From NCBI RefSeq assembly GCF_017161425.1, contig NZ_CP071057.1:2605501-2669500 (forward strand): a stretch of DNA of 64,000 bases. Reading direction: 5' to 3'. Position 1 is the first letter of the stretch. The number at the start of each line of letters is the position of its first letter. The translations under genes and the position numbers were made by a program. Source of the stretch: Marinicauda algicola. Lineage in GTDB: Bacteria > Pseudomonadota > Alphaproteobacteria > Caulobacterales > Maricaulaceae. The notes beneath the pieces were generated by a model, which was not told the DNA's origin, made no database searches, and was given only the letters and a program-made list of their open reading frames with translations. Shown one piece after another: positions 61,698 through 64,000 of this stretch.

Positions 61698-63260
61698 ATG
61701 AAATCCGCACTGATCCGCGGCGCGAGTCTTGCCGCGCTCGCCTTCGCCTGCGCACCGGCTCTGGCCGACGAGGACCGCATCGCCGAACTCGAGGCGCGCG
61801 TCGAGCAGCTCGAGGAGACCAATCGCCGGCTGCTCGCCTATCTCGAAGCCCAGGGCGCCCTGCCGCCGGAGGCCGAGGCCCCCGGGGCCGGCGCTCGCGG
61901 GCACGGCGGCCACCAGGACCACGCGGCGCCGGCGGGCGGGGCGCCGATGCACACCGCGCACCACGCGGCCGGGCAGTCCGCCGGACACCCTGGCGGTCAT
62001 CATCCGCGCCACGCGGCGATGCACGACAGCTTCGTCGGGATCGCACCCGAATACGGCTACGACATTCTCGATCACGCCGAGAACGTGAACACGCGCCAGC
62101 TGGTCATCCTCGAGGCGATGCAGGCCGGCGCGCTCGACCGGCGCGTGACGCTGTCCGGCGCGCTGACCGTGCTCGCCGACTACCAGGAGAGCAATTCCAA
62201 CACGAAGTTCGGCTGGCTGATGCGCCATCCGACCTCGGCCAACCAGATCGGCGAGACGGTCTCGGAAATGGTCGTCCACTCCGCCCAGCTCGCCGCGACG
62301 GGCCGGCTGACCGACGACATCACGACCTATGTGGAACTGCTCTACGATCCCGAGCAGAGCTTCGGTCCAGGCACGATCACCGCGCTGGCCCGCAACCAGG
62401 TCCAGGTGCGCAAGGCCTTCGTGATGTGGGGCAATCTCGAGGAGCGCCCGGTCTATGCCGCGATCGGCAAGATGGACACGCCCTTCGGCCTCAATGACAC
62501 GGTCAGCCCCTTCACCAACTCGACCAACTGGCACGCCTTCGCCGGCCTCGCCTATGGCGGCATGGTCGGCTATTACGACAACGGCTTCCACCTGCGCGCC
62601 ATGGCGATCCAGGGCGGGGCGCAGTTCCGCGCGCACAATTCCCCGGTGGAAGACACCAACGTGCCCTCGCGGCTCAACAATTTCGCGCTCGATGCCCGCT
62701 ATTCCGCCCCGCTCGGCGCGGACGGGCAGTGGATGGTCGGGGCGAGCTACACCCATGCCAGTGCCTATTGCCAGGCCTGGCCGGTCTTCCACTTCAACCC
62801 GTGCGAGGACAACAATCCGGCCTTCGCGGTCTACACCCAGGGCCGGGCCGGCGCCTTCGAGTGGCTCGGCGAATACGCCGCGACCACCGATGTCTGGCCG
62901 GGCTCGGCCTCGCCGGTGCCGCTCTACGCCGCCTTCGAGCCGGTGGAGACGGAGAGCTTCACGCTCGGCGGGCGCTGGTGGATGGATGTCCACGAAGCCG
63001 ACGACTTCGCCCTGTCCTTCGAATTCTCCCGCTTCGTCGCGGGCGACGAGGGCGCGCCCTGGGAGCGCCAGGACCAGTATGTGCTGGGCGGCTCCTACTT
63101 CCTCACGCCGAGCGTCAACCTGTTCGGCGAGCTGATCCATACCCAGGGCTGGGTGCCGCTGAACTTCCTCTCGGGCGGCAACCTGCCCGGCGGCATCAGC
63201 TGGTCCGAGCAGGACGCGGAGACCGATGTGCTCGCCGTCGGCGTGCAGGCGGCGTTCTAG
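61698..63260 (+). CDS. Outer-membrane porin-like protein with coiled-coil and His-rich segment
   Basis: 520 residues. Signal peptide (ASLAALAFACAPALA), then a coiled coil (RIAELEARVEQLEETNRRLLAYLEAQG, about 27-53), a His-rich linker with about fifteen His in residues 65-110 (GHGGHQDHAAP; PGGHHPRHAAMHD) and a barrel-like remainder of repeated amphipathic strands ending in VLAVGVQAAF, with a C-terminal Phe. This layout resembles LbtU-type siderophore porins, but the assignment is tentative. The His-rich part suggests metal binding. It lies downstream of the LytTR gene on the same strand. Confidence 0.7.
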   Translation: MKSALIRGASLAALAFACAPALADEDRIAELEARVEQLEETNRRLLAYLEAQGALPPEAEAPGAGARGHGGHQDHAAPAGGAPMHTAHHAAGQSAGHPGGHHPRHAAMHDSFVGIAPEYGYDILDHAENVNTRQLVILEAMQAGALDRRVTLSGALTVLADYQESNSNTKFGWLMRHPTSANQIGETVSEMVVHSAQLAATGRLTDDITTYVELLYDPEQSFGPGTITALARNQVQVRKAFVMWGNLEERPVYAAIGKMDTPFGLNDTVSPFTNSTNWHAFAGLAYGGMVGYYDNGFHLRAMAIQGGAQFRAHNSPVEDTNVPSRLNNFALDARYSAPLGADGQWMVGASYTHASAYCQAWPVFHFNPCEDNNPAFAVYTQGRAGAFEWLGEYAATTDVWPGSASPVPLYAAFEPVETESFTLGGRWWMDVHEADDFALSFEFSRFVAGDEGAPWERQDQYVLGGSYFLTPSVNLFGELIHTQGWVPLNFLSGGNLPGGISWSEQDAETDVLAVGVQAAF

Positions 63261-63569
63261 GCTTCCGACCCCGGCCTCCCTCCGGCACGCCCGGCGGGGG
63301 GCCGGCTCGCAGTGAGCCGCCCGCGCGCCGGGACAGCCGAGCCGCGCGCGTTCGCGCCGGACCTCGCCGCAGACCTGGGAACGCACCCCCCGGTTCACGA
63401 TCCTCCTCGGCCCCTGCGGACACGACCGCACCGGCTGCATGGTCTGCGACCGCGTCGCCCGCGAACTCCTGCTGCGCGCTCGCCCGCCGGAGGACAGGGA
63501 CGCGTGCCTGCCGGGGGTGTGAACTCCGCTAGGATCCCGCGCCTGTCGCGGTCTTCGCAGTTACCGGCC
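63261..63569. other. 309-base gap after the porin-like gene
   Basis: A GC-rich hairpin (CCGGCCTCCC at 63271-63280 with GGGGGGCCGG at 63296-63305, one G-T pair, no T-run) may end the porin transcript. The rest has only a short open frame ending at 63522 that reads like a Cys-rich protein remnant (GPCGHDRTGCMVCDRVARELL). No convincing gene. Confidence 0.5.
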
Positions 63570-64000
63570 TCAGCTCGGGGAAATGCCGGGCTGGCTGGCG
63601 GTGCGTAGCCGACCCGTAAGCCAGAAATAGCCGGCAAATCCCACGATCCAAGTCCCGTGGCTGACGAGCATCTCTATCCAGATGATCGGCTCCTCGTCGC
63701 GCAGGGCAGTGCCGGAAACGAGAATACGGAATGCAGCAAGTCCGATAACCCAAGGCAGGACCTTCTTCAGGTCGAGTTGATTGAGAAGGCTGTAGAATCC
63801 GATCCAGACGGCCGCCATGACAAGCCCGTCCAGGAGGGAAAGCAAGATGGTTGCAGCCACGCCGATTGGATCACCTGGCTCGGGAGCGAAGGGCACGGCG
63901 GCATACTGGAATACTCCGACCGCGACATTCTCGACCATGAGGGCGAGAATGAAGGCAGCGACGTAGATCGACCATCGCGGAGAACGGTCGACCGGCTCAT
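63570..64000 (-). CDS. Membrane protein of unknown function (5' end outside window)
   Basis: The frame is open to the window edge: 143 codons read EPVDRSPRWSIYVAAFILALMVENV and on to GISPS. The true start lies beyond base 64000, so the internal ATG at 63938 is unlikely to be it. Four hydrophobic segments are visible (about residues 10-30, 43-62, 70-88 and 107-125 of the visible part). No family recognised. GC is lower than in the core genes to its left. Confidence 0.65.
   Translation of the reverse strand, partial: EPVDRSPRWSIYVAAFILALMVENVAVGVFQYAAVPFAPEPGDPIGVAATILLSLLDGLVMAAVWIGFYSLLNQLDLKKVLPWVIGLAAFRILVSGTALRDEEPIIWIEMLVSHGTWIVGFAGYFWLTGRLRTASQPGISPS

Noticed and set aside
59379-63440. 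1353-codon extension of the acyltransferase frame
   Set aside because: The portion beyond 60602 is antisense to the LytTR and porin genes, and the ATG at 60602 has a proper ribosome-binding site.
63570-63938. Complete 122-residue protein starting at 63938
   Set aside because: The same frame stays open and hydrophobic to base 64000 (SIYVAAFILAL), so the start lies outside the window.

Overview
The window is a 64 kb, densely coded, GC-rich piece of chromosome from an alphaproteobacterium. Gene order (mutS-glnD-murJ-trpS on one strand, hrcA-grpE and dnaK-dnaJ nearby), a DUF1134/EipA envelope protein, a PiuC-type hydroxylase, a delta-9 desaturase beside fabI and CtrA-like motifs all fit the Caulobacterales/Maricaulales/Hyphomonadaceae part of the class. 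The species cannot be named from this sequence. Nearly everything is core chromosome. There is no phage, insertion sequence, plasmid or CRISPR array. The only stretch that looks acquired is a two-gene HNH-endonuclease insert at 11.06-12.23 kb with visibly lower GC.

Layout. 0-4 kb: pheS (cut by the window edge), pheT and a nucleotidyltransferase-like gene. 4-9 kb: lipase, MFS transporter, unknown membrane protein, EipA and a BLUF blue-light sensor. 9-14.7 kb: lepA, the HNH insert, a sulfotransferase-like gene, a PKHD hydroxylase and a PCuAC copper chaperone. 14.8-23 kb: trpS, murJ, glnD and mutS on the minus strand. 23-30 kb: maeB, ampG, a hybrid histidine kinase and an M28 peptidase. 30-38.4 kb: comM, a BON lipoprotein, yraN, an LpoA-like lipoprotein, hemW, rdgB, then a small-peptide/DUF2975/HTH cassette and rph. 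38.5-48 kb: the heat-shock block (hrcA, grpE, dnaK, dnaJ) interleaved with a putative secreted metalloprotease, a Pmp3 protein and two glycine-zipper lipoproteins flanking alkB, then dapB. 47.8-54 kb: DUF1330, a DsbA-fold isomerase, a response regulator, folD, yggT, tRNA-Ala, a frameshifted haloperoxidase/PAP2 gene, a FliL-like protein and phhB. 54-64 kb: gyrB, a LysE exporter, desaturase and fabI around a shared upstream region, acyltransferase 3 and LytTR regulator, a His-rich porin, and a membrane protein cut by the window end.

How the genes relate. Translation and protein quality control (pheST, lepA, trpS, tRNA-Ala, hrcA, grpE, dnaKJ), envelope and murein functions (murJ, ampG, LpoA-like, EipA, BON, glycine-zipper proteins, porin), lipid synthesis (fabI/desaturase) and nucleic-acid maintenance (mutS, gyrB, alkB, rdgB, comM, rph) predominate. 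Seven of about fourteen convergent gene pairs overlap by exactly four bases, sharing a palindromic stop (CTAG, TTAG or TTAA), which shows strong compaction.

Most worth a second look: the PUA/EVE-like plus HNH insert with its boundary hairpin; the 37-residue membrane peptide and long hairpin ahead of the DUF2975/HTH pair; the tandem repeat that copies the 3' end of tRNA-Ala; the single-base frameshift separating a signal peptide from an otherwise intact haloperoxidase; the HExxH secreted protein; a CtrA-like site before eipA; and the perfect 12-bp palindrome between fabI and the desaturase. No wholly new multi-gene system is evident.
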